Assembly: GCF_007992455.1 (NCBI RefSeq)
Contig: NZ_BKAH01000010.1
Location: forward strand, 30,260 to 94,259
Direction: 5' to 3'
DNA length: 64,000 nucleotides
Source of the DNA: Microbacterium saccharophilum
GTDB lineage: Bacteria > Actinomycetota > Actinomycetes > Actinomycetales > Microbacteriaceae
A program made the translations under genes and the position numbers. Below the pieces are notes generated by a model. It was not told where the DNA came from. It saw only the letters and a list, made by a program, of their open reading frames with translations, and ran no database searches. Numbering within the stretch: position 1 is the first letter of the stretch; each line of letters begins with the position of its first letter. Positions 53,120 to 60,800 of this stretch are shown piece by piece.

Positions 53120-53827
53120 CTACGACGCGGCCGGGACCCCGAAGCTGTGCGCCGTCTTGATGCCCGACGCGGCGGCGGAGGCCATGAAGGCGAGCACGTC
53201 GCGGGCAGCGTCGGGGTCGGATGCCGTCGCCGCGACGGCGCCCGAGAACACGGTGTCGATCGCGCAGTCCGCGGGCAGGACACCGAGGATCCGCACGCCC
53301 GGCTGCCCGACGAGCTCGCTGAGCTGCTGGAAGCCGAGGTCGACGTCGCCGTCGGCGAGGGAGCGCGCGACGGGGACGCCGGGGCGCGCCTGCACGAGGC
53401 GGTCGCCGATCTCGGCCATGAGCCCCCACTCCTCGATCATCGCGACCAGGGCGGTCCCGCTCGGACCCGTCGAGTAGCCGATCCGCTGCGCGTCGCGGAG
53501 CGCGTCGCGCACACCGCCGGCGTCCGGGAACGCCGCGCCGTCGGGTCGCTCGGCCGGGTCGTCACGGCCGGAGGGCACGGCGACGGCGACCTGCGACAGC
53601 ACGAGCGGGACGACGGACGCGGCGTCGACGTGGCCGTCGGCGGCGAGGCGGTCCAGCGCATCGGAGGCGAGGAAGACGAGGTCCAGCTGCTCCCCCGCGG
53701 CCACGCGCTGAGCCGCATCCACTCCCCCGACGGAGTCGACGTCCACGCGGGGCAGCCCCGCCGTGACGGCCGCCTCGGTCAGCTCCGCCAGCACGTGGCG
53801 CGTCGCCATCGAGGAGATGGCCTTCAT
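53120..53827 (-). CDS. ModA-like substrate-binding-fold protein without signal peptide
   Basis: A 235-residue protein of the periplasmic-binding fold (ModA/SBP type): DVDSVGGVDAAQRVAAGEQ, FLASDALDRLAADG, AVAVPSGRDDP and RIGYSTGPSGTALVAMIEEW match the fold. It lacks any signal peptide, so it should stay in the cytoplasm, and there is no permease or ATPase beside it. It is the last gene of the lig operon, overlapping the aldo/keto reductase by 4 bp. It may be a pathway enzyme (isomerase/tautomerase-like) or a metabolite sensor; that is inference. Confidence 0.8.
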   Translation of the reverse strand: MKAISSMATRHVLAELTEAAVTAGLPRVDVDSVGGVDAAQRVAAGEQLDLVFLASDALDRLAADGHVDAASVVPLVLSQVAVAVPSGRDDPAERPDGAAFPDAGGVRDALRDAQRIGYSTGPSGTALVAMIEEWGLMAEIGDRLVQARPGVPVARSLADGDVDLGFQQLSELVGQPGVRILGVLPADCAIDTVFSGAVAATASDPDAARDVLAFMASAAASGIKTAHSFGVPAAS

Positions 53828-54801
53828 GCCGCGGCTTCCTCGAACGTCTCGGCGTCGACCTCGGCGTTGCCGACGGGGTTGTACCGCGAGCCGGACACGG
53901 TCACGTGCGAGATGAGCTCGCCGGCGCGCGCGAGGAGCCCGGGGTCGACGACGACGTCGACGGCGGCGAGGTTCTCGCGCACGTGCGCGGCGCGGGTGCT
54001 GCCGGGGATCGGCACGACGTGGTCGCCGCGCGAGAGCAGCCAGGCGAGCGCCAGCTGCGCGGGCGTGCACTGGGCCTCGGCGGCGAGCGCGCGCCACTGC
54101 GGCAGCAGCGCGGCGTTGGCCGGCCAGTGCTCCGGCTGGAATCGGGGCATGGCGCGGCGGATGTCCTTCGGCGCGAGGGCGCCGGGGTCGGCGACGCCGT
54201 CGGCGAGGAAGCCGCGCGCCACCGGAGAGAACGCGACGAGCGCGATCCCGTCGGCACGGGTGGCCTCGAGCATGCCGAGCTCGGCGTTGCGGGTCCACAG
54301 CGAGTACTCGTTCTGCACAGCCGCGATCGGCGTCACCGCCTGGGCCTCCCGGAGGCGGGCGACCGACACCTCGGACAGGCCGATCGCGCCGATCTTGCCG
54401 GCATCCACCGCTTCGGCGAGCGCGCCGACGCTGTCGGTGATCGGCACCTTCTTGTCCCAGCGGTGCAGGTAGTACAGATCGATGTGGTCGACGCCGAGGC
54501 GGCCCAGCGACGCGTCGACATGGGCGCGCAGCGTCGCCGGGCGCCCGTCGATCACCTTGACGCCGTCGACCATCGCCATGCCGCCCTTGCTGGCGAGAAC
54601 GACCTCGTCACGCCGTCCGGCGATCGCGCGTCCCACGAGCTCCTCGTTGCGGCCGCCGCCGTACAGGGTGGCCGTGTCGAGCATCCGGATGCCGTCGTCG
54701 AGCGCGGCACGCGCGACCGCGAGGCCCTCCTCGGGGGTCGGCGGCACACCGTAGGCGTGACTGAGATTCATGCATCCCAGGCCGAGGCGAGGCAGGTTCA
54801 C
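53824..54801 (-). CDS. Aldo/keto reductase in the lig operon
   Basis: A 325-residue AKR-superfamily protein beginning at GTG (VNLPRLGLGCMNLSHAYG). The catalytic residues are visible: Asp and Tyr in MLDTATLYGGGRNEE, Lys in LASKGGMAM and His in YYLHRWDKK; VVPIPGSTRAAHVRENL is the cofactor-binding end. It overlaps ligC and the ModA-like gene by 4 bp each, so it is an integral part of the operon. It may reduce an aromatic aldehyde or a pathway aldehyde; the true substrate is unknown. Confidence 0.9.
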   Translation of the reverse strand: MNLPRLGLGCMNLSHAYGVPPTPEEGLAVARAALDDGIRMLDTATLYGGGRNEELVGRAIAGRRDEVVLASKGGMAMVDGVKVIDGRPATLRAHVDASLGRLGVDHIDLYYLHRWDKKVPITDSVGALAEAVDAGKIGAIGLSEVSVARLREAQAVTPIAAVQNEYSLWTRNAELGMLEATRADGIALVAFSPVARGFLADGVADPGALAPKDIRRAMPRFQPEHWPANAALLPQWRALAAEAQCTPAQLALAWLLSRGDHVVPIPGSTRAAHVRENLAAVDVVVDPGLLARAGELISHVTVSGSRYNPVGNAEVDAETFEEAAA

Positions 54802-55754
54802 GCGAGCTGCTCCTCCAGCATCCCGAGCACCCGGTAGCAGTCCAGCACCTGGCGCATCGACGAGTTGGGTTCGCGGCCCTCGCGGATCGCGGTGACGAAC
54901 TCGCGGTCCTGCAGCTCGATGCCGTTCATGCTGACGGCGACCTGCGACACGTCGATCGGCTCCTCCTTGCCGTTGACGAGGTCGTCGTACCGGGCGATGT
55001 AGGTGCCGGTGTCGCCGATGTAGCGGAAGAAGGTGCCGAACGGGCCGTCGTTGTTGAACGACAGCGAGAGGGTGCAGATCGCGCCGGTCTCGCTCTTGAG
55101 CTGGATCGACATGTCCATCGCGATCCCGAGCTCGGGGTGGATCGGGCCCTGGACGGCGTTCGCCTGCACGATCCTGCCGGCCTGGTAGGCGAACAGGTCG
55201 ACCGTGTGGGCGGCGTGGTGCCACAGCAGGTGATCGGTCCACGAGCGGGCCTCGCCCTTGGCGTTGGTGTTCGTGCGGCGGAAGAAGTAGGTCTGCACGT
55301 CCATCTGCTGGATGTTGTACTCGCCCGCCGCGATCTTGTCGTGCACCCACTGGTGCGACGGGTTGAAGCGGCGCGTGTGCCCCACCATCGCGATCCTGCC
55401 GGACGCATCGGCGGCCGCGACGGTCGCCTCGGCGTCGGCGAACGAGTCGGCGAGGGGGATCTCGACCTGCACGTGCTTGCCGGCGGCGAGCACGGCCTGC
55501 GACTGCGCAGCGTGCAGCTGCGTGGGGGTCGCCAGGATGACGGCATCCACGTCGTCCCGCTCCAGCACGGCGTCCAGGCCGACGACGGCGTTCGCGACGC
55601 CGTACTGGTCGGCGACGGCCTGCGCCTTCTCCGCGCTCGTCGCGCTGACGACGGTGACCTCTGCGTCCTCGATGTTCACCAGCCCGTCGAGGTGCTTCAT
55701 GCCGAACGCGCCGGCGGCGCCGACGACGGCGATGCGGACCTTGTCATTGCTCAT
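54798..55754 (-). CDS. ligC: 4-carboxy-2-hydroxymuconate-6-semialdehyde dehydrogenase (Gfo/Idh/MocA)
   Basis: Oxidises the hemiacetal of the ring-cleavage product to 2-pyrone-4,6-dicarboxylate with NAD(P)+. The 318-residue protein has a Rossmann motif VVGAAGAFGMKHLDGL and long stretches that match LigC as I know it, including GKHVQVEIPLADSFADAEA, VGHTRRFNPSHQWVHDKI, QTYFFRRTNTNAKGEARSW and LLWHHAAHTVDLFAYQAG. AAGGAG precedes the ATG. It follows ligAB after 24 bp and overlaps the next gene by 4 bp. Confidence 0.95.
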   Translation of the reverse strand: MSNDKVRIAVVGAAGAFGMKHLDGLVNIEDAEVTVVSATSAEKAQAVADQYGVANAVVGLDAVLERDDVDAVILATPTQLHAAQSQAVLAAGKHVQVEIPLADSFADAEATVAAADASGRIAMVGHTRRFNPSHQWVHDKIAAGEYNIQQMDVQTYFFRRTNTNAKGEARSWTDHLLWHHAAHTVDLFAYQAGRIVQANAVQGPIHPELGIAMDMSIQLKSETGAICTLSLSFNNDGPFGTFFRYIGDTGTYIARYDDLVNGKEEPIDVSQVAVSMNGIELQDREFVTAIREGREPNSSMRQVLDCYRVLGMLEEQLA

Positions 55755-55778
55755 TGCGGATGTCTCCTTGGGATGGCG

Positions 55779-57077
55779 TCAGGCGCCGGGGTTGCTCAGC
55801 ACGAGGTGGCCGACCGCGGTGTTCGAGGCGGGCACGTGGTAGAACCGGTGATCGACCGACGGCGCCCCGCCCGCGAACTGGTCGTCCATCGCGCCGCGCG
55901 CGATGAGCCAGTCGACGAGCTCGATGCCCTCGGATCCCGCCTCGTCGACGTACTCCATGTGCGACCACTCGGTGAGGCCCAGCGGGTCGGCGATGAGGTG
56001 GTCGAGGAACGCGTTGTCCCACTCGGCGTTGATGAGGCCGGCGCGGGGGCCCTGGAGCTGGTGGCTCATACCGCCGGTGCCCCAGATCTGCACGTTGAGC
56101 TCCTCGCCGTCCCACTTGTCGAGGGCACGGCGCAGGGCCCGGCCCAGCTCGTAGCAGCGGCGGCCCGAGGGAACGGGGTACTGGACCACGTTGACGGCGA
56201 GCGGGATGACCTTGCAGGGCCACTCCTCCACGTCGCCGAACACGAGGGAGAGCGGCACCGTGAGTCCGTGGTCGACGACCATCTCGTTGACGAGGGTCAG
56301 ATCGAAGTCGTCCTGGATGATCGACTGCGCGAGGTGCGCCGCGAACTCCGGGTAGCCCTTCACGTCGGGCACCGGACGGGGACCGTAGCCCTCGTCTGCG
56401 ACCGGGTACTCCGCGCCCGTGCCGAGCACGAAGGTGGGGACGATGGACGCGTCGAACGCGGTGGCGTGGTCGTTGTAGACGAGGATGACGACGTCGGGAG
56501 TGTTCTCCTTGGCCCACTGGCGCGTCCACGTGTACCCGTCGAACACCTTCTTCCAGTACGGCTCCTCGGTCTTGCCGAGGTCCATCGCCGCACCGATCGC
56601 CGGCACGTGCGAGGTGAACAGTGCGGAGGTGTACTTGGCGGGCGCGTCCGGGCGCATGACCTCGGACTTCTCGGTGCTCGGCGGCGTCCAGCCGTCGAGG
56701 TCCTTGAGGCGGTTGCCCTCGGGACGACGTCCGCCGCCGATCATCATGTCGCGGTACGCGGCCTCGCTCATCCCGGTCATCGAGCCGGCCATCTGCTGGA
56801 AGCTCAGCCCGTGCGTGGCGCCGATCTTGCTGAGGAAGTAGATGTTGCCGCCCTCGGCCATCATGGCGTTGAGGTCGAGATCCAGCACCGCCTGGCGGGC
56901 GACCGGCGTGAGGTCCCACTCGTCGAGGTACGCCTCGCGGTCGGCGAGGTACCGCTCGCGGTTCTCCGGCTTCATGAGGGACATCGAGAGTTGGTTGAGC
57001 TGGTAGCCCTTCCGGGCCTGCTCGGCGTCGAAGATGATCGTGCCGGGGACGTTCTTGTACGGCTTGTCGAGTGCCAT
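55779..57077 (-). CDS. ligAB: Protocatechuate 4,5-dioxygenase, fused alpha (LigA) and beta (LigB) subunits
   Basis: Extradiol Fe(II) dioxygenase that cleaves the aromatic ring of protocatechuate (gallate is an alternative substrate). The 432-residue chain is a fusion: residues ~1-125 are LigA-like (YQLNQLSMSLMKPENRERYL, LSKIGATHGLSFQQMAG) and ~148-432 are LigB-like. Metal and catalytic residues are in place: His157 (FTSHVPAIG), His204 (YNDHATAF), His339 (GGMSHQLQG) and Glu352 (INAEWDNAF). The order alpha-then-beta differs from the single-chain gallate dioxygenases I know, which are beta-then-alpha. GAAGGA precedes the ATG. Confidence 0.93.
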   Translation of the reverse strand: MALDKPYKNVPGTIIFDAEQARKGYQLNQLSMSLMKPENRERYLADREAYLDEWDLTPVARQAVLDLDLNAMMAEGGNIYFLSKIGATHGLSFQQMAGSMTGMSEAAYRDMMIGGGRRPEGNRLKDLDGWTPPSTEKSEVMRPDAPAKYTSALFTSHVPAIGAAMDLGKTEEPYWKKVFDGYTWTRQWAKENTPDVVILVYNDHATAFDASIVPTFVLGTGAEYPVADEGYGPRPVPDVKGYPEFAAHLAQSIIQDDFDLTLVNEMVVDHGLTVPLSLVFGDVEEWPCKVIPLAVNVVQYPVPSGRRCYELGRALRRALDKWDGEELNVQIWGTGGMSHQLQGPRAGLINAEWDNAFLDHLIADPLGLTEWSHMEYVDEAGSEGIELVDWLIARGAMDDQFAGGAPSVDHRFYHVPASNTAVGHLVLSNPGA

Positions 57078-57078
57078 G

Positions 57079-58014
57079 TCAGTTTCCTTCGGGCCAGTAA
57101 AGACGGCGCGGGTTGTCCACGAGGAGCTTCTGCTGAAGCTCGGCGGTGGGGGCGATGTGCGGGATGAAGTCGACCAGCAGCCCGTCGTCGGGCATGTGGT
57201 CCTTCAGGTTGGGGTGGGGCCAGTCGGTGCCCCACAGCACGCGGTCGGGGAACTCCTCGACGACGCGACGGGCGAACGGAACGACATCCGTATAGGCATT
57301 CTGCTCCCCGTCGAGGGCCCGCGGGCCGGTCGCGGAGAGTCGCTCCGGGCAGGACACCTTGGTCCACACGTTCGGGTTCTCCCGCATGAAGCGCAGGAAC
57401 AGGCCGAACTCGGCTCCGTCGGGGTCCTTCGTGACGTCCGGCCGGCCCATGTGGTCGACGACGACGTCGGTCGGGATGGCGGAGAAGAAGTCGTACAGCT
57501 CGGGCAGGTCCTCGGCCTCGAAGTAGATGACGACGTGCCACCCGAGGGGGGCGATCTTCTCCACGATCTCGCCGAGCGACTCGGTCGGCACGCGGTCGAC
57601 GAGGCGCTTGACGAAGTTGAAGCGGACGCCGCGGACGCCGGCGGCGTGCAGCTCGGCGAGCTGCTCGTCGGTGACGTCGCGGCGCACCGTCGCGACGCCG
57701 CGGGCGCGCCCGCCGCTGCGCTGCAGGGCGTCGACGAGAGCGCGGTTGTCGGCGCCGTGGCAGGTCGCCTGGACGATCACGTTGCGGTCGAAGCCGAGGT
57801 GGTCGCGGAGCGCGAAGAGCTGGTCGGCCGAGGCGTCGCACGGGGTGTACTTGCGTTCCGGCGCATAGGGGAACTGCTCCCCCGGACCGAAGACGTGGCA
57901 GTGCGCGTCGACGGCGCCGGCGGGCAACGTGAACGTGGGCGTGGTCGGGCCGTCGTACCAGTCCAGCCAGCCGGGCGTCTTCTCGAAGCCGCCGCTCGTG
58001 TCTCCGTGTGCCAT
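57079..58014 (-). CDS. ligI: 2-pyrone-4,6-dicarboxylate lactonase (amidohydrolase)
   Basis: Hydrolyses 2-pyrone-4,6-dicarboxylate to 4-oxalomesaconate. The 311-residue amidohydrolase shows VDAHCHVFGPGEQFPYAPER, QATCHGADNRALVDAL, GVRGVRFNFVKRLVD, VVVDHMGRPD and LWGTDWPHPN, all typical of LigI. GGAGG precedes the ATG. It is separated from ligK upstream and ligAB downstream by only 1 bp each, so the operon is very tightly packed here. Confidence 0.95.
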   Translation of the reverse strand: MAHGDTSGGFEKTPGWLDWYDGPTTPTFTLPAGAVDAHCHVFGPGEQFPYAPERKYTPCDASADQLFALRDHLGFDRNVIVQATCHGADNRALVDALQRSGGRARGVATVRRDVTDEQLAELHAAGVRGVRFNFVKRLVDRVPTESLGEIVEKIAPLGWHVVIYFEAEDLPELYDFFSAIPTDVVVDHMGRPDVTKDPDGAEFGLFLRFMRENPNVWTKVSCPERLSATGPRALDGEQNAYTDVVPFARRVVEEFPDRVLWGTDWPHPNLKDHMPDDGLLVDFIPHIAPTAELQQKLLVDNPRRLYWPEGN

Positions 58015-58015
58015 G

Positions 58016-58711
58016 TCAGTCCTCCACGTACTCGAGGCCGGCCTTCGCGAGCGGTTCGCGCATGCCGTAGAGGTCGAGGCCCAGGACGCCGTCGCGGAAC
58101 TTCTGCCGCTTCGACTCCTCGAGGTCCTCGCGCTTCTGCGACGCATCCGCCACCGCGCCGACGAGCTCGCGCGGGACGACGACGACGCCGTCGACATCCG
58201 CGACGACGACGTCACCGGGGTTGACCACGGCGTTGGCGACGACGACCTGGACGTTGACCGAGCCGAGCGTCGCCTTGATGGTGCCCTTGGAGTTGATGGC
58301 GCGGGAGAAGACCGGGAAATCCATCTTCTCGAGGTCGGCGACGTCGCGGACGCCGCCGTCGATGACGAGGCCCTTGCATCCGCGCGCAGTGAGCGACGTG
58401 GCGAGCAGCTCGCCGAAGAAGCCGTCCTCGCTCTCCGTCGTGCAGCCGGCGACGAGGACGTCGCCCTCCTGCACCTGCTCGGCGGCGACGTGGAACATCC
58501 AGTTGTCGCCGGGCTGCAGCAGGACCGTGACCGCAGGGCCGCACAGCTTCGCACCGCTGTAGGCGGGACGGATGTAGGGACGGAGGAGCCCGACACGGCC
58601 CATCGCCTCGTGGATCGTGGCGACGCCGAACTGCGACAGGCGCGCGACGTCGGCCGGGTCGGGCCGTTCGATGGTGGTGCGGACGATGCCGAGGTTGTTC
58701 AGGCGGGTCAT
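58016..58711 (-). CDS. ligK: 4-carboxy-4-hydroxy-2-oxoadipate aldolase (RraA-like fold)
   Basis: Splits 4-carboxy-4-hydroxy-2-oxoadipate to pyruvate and oxaloacetate, the last step of the pathway; it may also decarboxylate oxaloacetate. The 231-residue protein has the RraA/HMG-aldolase signature LVIDGGVRDVADLEKM, preceded by GPAVTVLLQPGDNWM and followed by VVNPGDVVVADVDGVVVVPR. GGAG precedes the ATG. It lies 19 bp after ligJ and 1 bp before ligI. Confidence 0.95.
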   Translation of the reverse strand: MTRLNNLGIVRTTIERPDPADVARLSQFGVATIHEAMGRVGLLRPYIRPAYSGAKLCGPAVTVLLQPGDNWMFHVAAEQVQEGDVLVAGCTTESEDGFFGELLATSLTARGCKGLVIDGGVRDVADLEKMDFPVFSRAINSKGTIKATLGSVNVQVVVANAVVNPGDVVVADVDGVVVVPRELVGAVADASQKREDLEESKRQKFRDGVLGLDLYGMREPLAKAGLEYVED

Positions 58712-58730
58712 GTGGTTCTCCGGGTGGGTC

Positions 58731-59759
58731 TCAGAGGCCGCGGGCGGCGAGGGCGCGGTTCAGTCGGGGGTAGACGCGGCGGGCATTGCCCTGGAAGACC
58801 TGGACCCGCTCGTCGTCGGTGAGGTTGGGGGTGGCATCGACGTAGCGCTTCGTGTCGTCGAAGTAGTGGCCCGTGCGGGGGTCGATGTCGCGGACGGCGC
58901 CGATCATCTCGCTCGCGAAGAGGATGTTGTCGGTCGGGATGACCTCGGTGAGGAGGTTGATGCCCGGCTGGTGGTAGACGCACGTGTCGAAGAACACGTT
59001 GTTCAGCAGGTGCTCTTCGAGCTCGGGCTTGCCGAGCGCCATGGCGAGGCCGCGGAAGCGTCCCCAGTGGTACGGCACCGCGCCGCCGCCGTGCGGAATC
59101 ACGAACTTCAGGTCCGGGAAGTCGCGGAAGAGGTCGCCCTTGAGCAGCTGCATGAACGCCGTCGTGTCGGCGCCGAGGTAGTGGTCGCCGGTGGTGTGGA
59201 ACTGCGGCTTGCAGGAGGTCGAGACGTGGATCATCGCCGGCAGCTCGTACTCGACGAGCTTCTCGTACAGCGGGTACCAGCTCTTGTCGGTCAGCAGCGG
59301 CGCGGTCCACAGCCCGCCGGAAGGGTCGGGGTTGATGTTGACGGTGACGACGCCGAGGTCGTTCACCGCGCGGTCGAGCTCGGCGAGGACGGTCTGGGGG
59401 TCGACGCCGGGCGACTGCGGGAGCATCGCCCCCGGCAGGAAGCGGTCGGGGAAGAGCTGCGCGACGCGTGCGACGAGGTCGTTGCAGATGCGCGCCCACG
59501 TCTCGCTCACGGCGAAGTCGCCGATGTGGTGGGCCATGAAGGACGCGCGCGGGCTGAAGACGGTGACGTCGCTGCCGCGCTCGTTCATGAGCTTCAGCTG
59601 GTTGGCCTCGATCGTCTCGCGGATGTCGTCGTCGCTGATGTGCAGGTCAGCCGGGTTAGGCGCCTCGCCCTTGCCGTCGGCGAACGCGATCTGCAGGTCG
59701 CGCCAGGCACCCAGGGGTGCGGGGGCCGTCGTGTAGTGGCCGTGGATGTCGATGATCAA
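58731..59759 (-). CDS. ligJ: 4-oxalomesaconate hydratase (amidohydrolase family)
   Basis: Hydrates 4-oxalomesaconate to 4-carboxy-4-hydroxy-2-oxoadipate. The 342-residue protein starts with the metal motif IIDIHGHYTTAP and continues with SPRASFMAHHIGDF, VNINPDPSGG, HVSTSCKPQFHTTGDHYLGAD, IPHGGGAVPYHWGR and LFASEMIGAV, as in LigJ. The start codon is TTG (59757-59759), with AAGGA about 11 nt upstream; no ATG or GTG lies close enough to keep the metal motif. It is the first gene of the operon, opposite the LysR gene. Confidence 0.93.
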   Translation of the reverse strand: MIIDIHGHYTTAPAPLGAWRDLQIAFADGKGEAPNPADLHISDDDIRETIEANQLKLMNERGSDVTVFSPRASFMAHHIGDFAVSETWARICNDLVARVAQLFPDRFLPGAMLPQSPGVDPQTVLAELDRAVNDLGVVTVNINPDPSGGLWTAPLLTDKSWYPLYEKLVEYELPAMIHVSTSCKPQFHTTGDHYLGADTTAFMQLLKGDLFRDFPDLKFVIPHGGGAVPYHWGRFRGLAMALGKPELEEHLLNNVFFDTCVYHQPGINLLTEVIPTDNILFASEMIGAVRDIDPRTGHYFDDTKRYVDATPNLTDDERVQVFQGNARRVYPRLNRALAARGL

Positions 59760-59837
59760 CGCGTGTCGTCCTTGTCACTTGCCTGTCACTGCCGGGGTGC
59801 TTGCACCCGACTTTAGGCGCGTTGCGAGTAATGGTCC

Positions 59838-59876
59838 AATAGATGGAGAGCGTCTGCCGAATAGATATGATCTATT
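59838..59876. promoter_or_regulatory. LysR-type operator between ligJ and the regulator
   Basis: AATAGAT (59860-59866) and ATCTATT (59870-59876) form a perfect 7-bp inverted repeat with a 3-bp centre, ending directly before the LysR ATG. A third copy of AATAGAT is at 59838-59844, 22 bp upstream in the same orientation. The main palindrome touches the LysR start codon, suggesting autorepression; the extra half-site could serve activation of the lig operon. Confidence 0.65.
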
Positions 59877-59877
59877 C

Positions 59878-60798
59878 ATGGCCTGGGCGGATCTGAACCA
59901 GTTGCGCACGTTCGTGGTGCTGTACGAGCAGCGGAGTCTCACCGCCGCCGCCGAGCAGCTCCACGTGACCCAGCCGACGGTGAGCTACACGCTCGCCCGA
60001 CTGCGCGAGCGCTTCGCCGACGACCTCTTCCGCCGTGAAGGACACGTCATGGCCCCTACCCCGCGGGCCGTGCAGCTGTTCGGCCCCCTGCACGAGGCCC
60101 TCGCCCAGATCGACGCCACGGTGAACGACCCGGACACGTTCGACCCGGTGGGCTTCACCGGCGACCTGGCACTGGGTCTCACCTCGATCGGCGAGCAGAC
60201 CTTCCTCCCGCCGATCATGGCCGCTCTCTCACGCGAGGACGCCCGCGCGCGGCTGAAGGTGGAGCGGCTCGACTCCGACCAGGTCGAGGACGGTCTCGTC
60301 CGCGGCACGATCGACCTCGCGCTGACCGTCTCCCTGATGGGCACGCCCCGGCTGTGGCGGACGCGGGTGCGCAGCGTGGAGTACGTCGCGCTGTCGTCCG
60401 GCGCGCACCCGTTGCCGCCGACCGGGCCGAACATGTTCGCCGGTCGCCGGTTCATCCGCGTCTCGGTGCGCGGCGGCCATGTCTTCCCGCTCCAGGCCCT
60501 CACCGAGCACGGGCTCATGCCGCAGGTGGCGCTGACCATCGAGGAGTACTCGACGGTTCCCGCCGTTCTCGAGGCGACGGATCTCGTCGTCTTCCTCCCC
60601 CGTCACGTCGCCGAGGTGTTCTGCGGCTGGTTCCCGAGCCTCCGCATCGCCGACCTGCCGTGGCCGGGACAGAGCACGCCGGTCTCGCTCTACACGCGCA
60701 GCGATACGAGCCTGTCCCCCGCGCAGCGCTGGTTCCGGCAACTCGTCTCGGATGCGGTCTCCGCGCCCGCAGAGGAGGCGGGTAGCCCGCGCGGCTGA
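59878..60798 (+). CDS. LysR family regulator of the lig operon
   Basis: A 306-residue LysR-type regulator. The helix-turn-helix is in LNQLRTFVVLYEQRSLTAAA and EQLHVTQPTVSYTLARLRER, and the effector-binding domain follows from about residue 90. It is divergently transcribed from ligJ with 118 bp between starts, and an AATAGAT-N3-ATCTATT palindrome abuts its start. By position it should activate the operon in response to protocatechuate, gallate or a pathway intermediate. The ATG has no ribosome-binding site because the palindrome occupies that place. Confidence 0.92.
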   Translation: MAWADLNQLRTFVVLYEQRSLTAAAEQLHVTQPTVSYTLARLRERFADDLFRREGHVMAPTPRAVQLFGPLHEALAQIDATVNDPDTFDPVGFTGDLALGLTSIGEQTFLPPIMAALSREDARARLKVERLDSDQVEDGLVRGTIDLALTVSLMGTPRLWRTRVRSVEYVALSSGAHPLPPTGPNMFAGRRFIRVSVRGGHVFPLQALTEHGLMPQVALTIEEYSTVPAVLEATDLVVFLPRHVAEVFCGWFPSLRIADLPWPGQSTPVSLYTRSDTSLSPAQRWFRQLVSDAVSAPAEEAGSPRG

Positions 60799-60800
60799 CG

